Below, piece after piece: positions 61,414 through 64,000 of a stretch of 64,000 nt of DNA. Source of the DNA: Neocallimastix lanati (nom. inval.) (taxonomy: Eukaryota > Neocallimastigomycota > Neocallimastigomycetes > Neocallimastigales > Neocallimastigaceae); NCBI GenBank assembly GCA_016946835.1, contig JACVTC010000062.1:107501-171500 (forward strand). The letters are read 5' to 3'. The position numbers and the translations under genes were made by a program. Every line of letters starts with the position of its first letter. Positions within the stretch are counted from its first letter, which is position 1. Under the pieces are notes generated by a model. It worked only from the letters and a program-made list of their open reading frames with translations. It searched no databases and was not told where the DNA came from.

Positions 61414-62028
61414 AATACTCCCTAGAAATTCAATTAAATACATAAAATCAATGTAAACATAAAATTTATAACATAAATTTTATGTTTTGTAAATAATTTT
61501 ATAAATTAAGTTTTATTTTATTTCATTTTAATTATTTTTATTATATTTTTATTATATTTTTATATGTTCTAATTATTATAAATATTTTATTATTTATATT
61601 ATACTTTTTATAATATTCAACTAAATATTTAATTCTTTATTATTTTAAAATAGTTTATAATTAAAGAGTATTATATAAAGAATACCTTTTTCTTTATATT
61701 TATTCTTTGTAATTTTGCAATTTTGCAAATTGCCATTCATTCAATTAAAATTATAATATCAAATTAAATATATTTTTTTTATTAATAAAATTAGTTTAGT
61801 AATATTCAATTATAAAAATTAGTAATTAATTAAATGTATTTAAATTATAAAATAAATAAATAAATATTTAATAAATAAGTAAATAAAATTATATTATATT
61901 AATAAATTTCATAAATAAATTATATAACTTCTCCCAGTAAGAGATACTGAACTAGGCGTACTTTATCATATTATTTTAATTAATATTCCTTCATATTTTA
62001 ATTTTATTTAATTAAAAAAATTAACTAA

Positions 62029-62061
<33 letters not shown>

Positions 62062-62840
62062 CTTATTATTAAAAGTAATCATAAAAATTAAAATTTTAAT
62101 AAAATAAAAATATAAAATTTATTCTAATATTTGATATTTTTAAAAACATAACTAATATTGATATAATATTGATGTTGACAATGATATTGATACTGATATT
62201 GATATTGTTAATAATAAAATTTTAACTAAATAGACAATAAAAATTAAATTATTGCAAAAATGGAACAGTTTTTGTCAAGAACTGACGATACTTGTACTGT
62301 GATTAAATTAATCCATTATTGGATTAATTAAATTTTTAAAATTTAATGAAAAATTAATTAATAGTTTTAACTTAATATTTAATTATATAAGTGAATCAAT
62401 AGTAATTGTTTAAATAAATTTTAGTTTAGTTAATGAATAGTTGAATAAACAAATTAAAAAATCATTTAGCAGAATTGAAAATAATAATCTACTATATACA
62501 ATAAACTTTTAAATTTAATTTTAATTTTAATAATTTCTAAATTTAGTGAAATTGTCAGTATAAAAAGAAGAAAACGAAAAAAAATTGTTAAGCGATTAGC
62601 GTTAACAATTTTTGTTAAAAAACTTATAATCATTTTTATTTTTTTTTTTCCCGATTTATAAAATCGTAGCCATATTTAATTATTTATAACGACTATTTAT
62701 TTTAATAAAAAATAAATAAAATTAATTTTTTTTAATTCCCTAAATTTCATTACTAAAAAATAAGTTTTAAGAAAATTTAAGCAAATATTAACTTTTCTTT
62801 AATTTTTGACATTGTTAACGCTTTTAGAGAAGATTTACCG

Positions 62841-62886
<46 letters not shown>

Positions 62887-62906
62887 AAACAATAAGAGAA
62901 ATTATC
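61414..62906. other. Intergenic; right part is probably leader or LTR of the downstream gypsy element
   Basis: No gene was seen. 61414-62520 is plain A/T-rich DNA. From about 62550 there is a TATA-like TATAAAAA. An inverted word pair follows, GCGTTAACAA near 62599 and TTGTTAACGC at 62812-62821. A 41-nt A run (about 62844-62883) ends just before the gag start. A 5' LTR end could not be proved. Confidence 0.4.
62559..62566 (+). promoter_or_regulatory. TATA-box-like sequence upstream of gag
   Basis: TATAAAAA lies in a locally less monotonous context, about 345 bp before the ATG at 62907. It is plausible as the retroelement promoter. Such words are frequent by chance at this base composition. 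Confidence 0.3.
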
Positions 62907-64000
62907 ATGTCGGAAACACCAAAAGCTTCAACCAGCAAGGAAACAAAAAAGGTTGAAGAAACAAAGAAGATAGAAAAGACTGAGACAACTCTTCAGACGT
63001 CTCAGTTCAACACTTTAAAGAAGATGATAGAGGGCTTAGCTTCTACCGTGGAAACCCTCAATAAACATACTACCAAGGTGGACACGCAACTAACCTCTTT
63101 GGAAGAGAGGTTCAACACTTTTGGGAAAGCCGTCAAGGACAAATTCGACGAAGATACATCTAGGATTGACAAAGTCGAAAAGCAGAGCATCGAGAGCATT
63201 GAGGATGCTAAAGAAAAAGTGGCTAATTACATTAATAGCCACATCCGACTAAACCAATCTCCTAAGACTCCCAGGGACGAAGACGGCGACGTAGTCATGA
63301 GGGATACTATAACCCCTCAACCGGAACCACCTTTTTACTTCCATGGAGAAGCCATAGAAGTAAACACTTTTATCGATAGATGCAGAAGCCACTTCTATCG
63401 ATACGCCAATAGATACCTTTACGATGAACAAGCAAAGGTATATTATGTTACTGACCGACTACGAGGAAGTGCTGCCTTATGGTACCAAGCTACCCAGAAG
63501 GAAGGCCAAGAGAAACATCCTGACGTTGCAAAACTATTTGAAGAAATGAGGACAGATTTCCAACTAGAAGAAGACAAAGAACTCATGAAATCCAAGCTGC
63601 TAAAACTAAAACACGAATGGGGAAAGGTATACGACTTCTTGGCAGAATTTAATAGACTTACTAGAGCTATTGGTTGTACGGAAGAACAAAGAAAAGGAAT
63701 ATTGAACTACCAAGTTAGGCCTTCCGTACAAAAAGAATTCATGAAATTGGAAGCCGATAACCCTACTAAAGTTTCTCTCAAGGACCTAACTCGTTGCTTG
63801 ATCCGATGCGACATTGACCAGAAGAGGTACTACGATGAGAGGTTAGAGAAAAGAGATAGCCGTCAAGATAACCGAGCCCTAGTCGCCGCTTTATTAGGGA
63901 TTTACAGTACCGAATATAGAGTCTTCATAAACGAGAGAGAAAGAGAAGACAACAATAAAAGAGAAAATGGGAAGAAGAAGCACAAGCAATTTTCTTCTTT
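62907..64000 (+). CDS. Gag of a second Ty3/gypsy-like element (partial, runs off the window)
   Basis: Open from ATG 62907 to the window end, 364 codons. Residues 1-110 are Lys/Glu/Thr-rich with a predicted coiled coil (FNTLKKMIEGLASTVETLN, LEERFNTFGKAV). From about residue 145 the retrotransposon capsid-like domain follows: PPFYFHGEAIEVNTFIDRC, YVTDRLRGSAALWYQ, FEEMRTDFQLEED, DFLAEFNRLTRAIG. The pattern F-x-G...V-x-x-F...L-x-G-x-A-x-x-W is typical of Ty3/gypsy Gag. Codon third positions are often G or C and the A/T homopolymer habit of the neighbours is absent. This suggests a young or foreign element. Pol would lie beyond 64000. Confidence 0.85.
   Translation, partial: MSETPKASTSKETKKVEETKKIEKTETTLQTSQFNTLKKMIEGLASTVETLNKHTTKVDTQLTSLEERFNTFGKAVKDKFDEDTSRIDKVEKQSIESIEDAKEKVANYINSHIRLNQSPKTPRDEDGDVVMRDTITPQPEPPFYFHGEAIEVNTFIDRCRSHFYRYANRYLYDEQAKVYYVTDRLRGSAALWYQATQKEGQEKHPDVAKLFEEMRTDFQLEEDKELMKSKLLKLKHEWGKVYDFLAEFNRLTRAIGCTEEQRKGILNYQVRPSVQKEFMKLEADNPTKVSLKDLTRCLIRCDIDQKRYYDERLEKRDSRQDNRALVAALLGIYSTEYRVFINEREREDNNKRENGKKKHKQFSS

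Overview
The window is nuclear DNA of a eukaryote with extreme A+T content, long homopolymer runs and AT-only microsatellites. The decisive clue is a gene on the minus strand (832-4094) whose last exon encodes two tandem fungal dockerin modules, the cellulosome docking domain of anaerobic gut fungi (Neocallimastigomycota). Short spliceosomal introns, many secreted or surface proteins and heavy transposon debris fit that assignment. The species cannot be named from this window.

Layout. 0.8-4.1 kb: a 12-exon secreted leucine-rich-repeat (LRR)/double-dockerin gene. 4.1-9.9 kb: no genes, large AT microsatellites. 9.9-16.4 kb: a graveyard of broken LINE and Ty3/gypsy pieces plus a broken lectin-like gene. 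17.0-20.3 kb: a second secreted LRR gene with a threonine-rich linker. 23.6-24.6 kb: an intronless membrane-anchored protein with a bacterial-type peptidoglycan-binding domain and a possible M15 peptidase fold. 25.2-25.55 kb: a truncated LINE with a poly(A) tail. 25.57-36.67 kb: a large inverted duplication carrying two intact, head-to-head copies of a vWA-Vint (Hint-type) gene. 37.4-41.1 kb: a MITE-like element, a decayed gypsy pol and a decayed LINE endonuclease. 43.1-48.2 kb: a two-exon P4-ATPase lipid flippase. 48.2-53.9 kb: no gene seen. 53.9-54.7 kb: a secreted cysteine-containing, probably GPI-anchored protein. 55.3-59.9 kb: a structurally complete LTR retrotransposon (LTRs, PBS, PPT, gag, pol frame) that lacks reverse transcriptase and the integrase core. 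60.0-61.4 kb: a MULE-type DNA transposon remnant with perfect 21-bp terminal inverted repeats. 62.9 kb to the end: the gag of a second Ty3/gypsy-like element, clearly richer in G+C than its surroundings.

The host genes mainly concern the cell surface and exterior: plant-polymer degradation complexes (dockerin), LRR recognition or scaffolding, a possible cell-wall peptidase against bacteria, a GPI-anchored protein, and membrane lipid asymmetry. They are not an operon and I see no shared regulation.

The most striking observations are: (1) a textbook -1 ribosomal frameshift signal between gag and pol of the LTR element (slippery TTTAAAC, 7-nt spacer, predicted H-type pseudoknot); (2) the 11-kb inverted duplication of the vWA-Vint gene with both copies open; (3) LRR genes in which nearly every 24-residue repeat is its own 72-nt exon with phase-2 introns; (4) a candidate bacterially derived peptidoglycan-active surface protein. 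All readings were made by eye; no database search was run.
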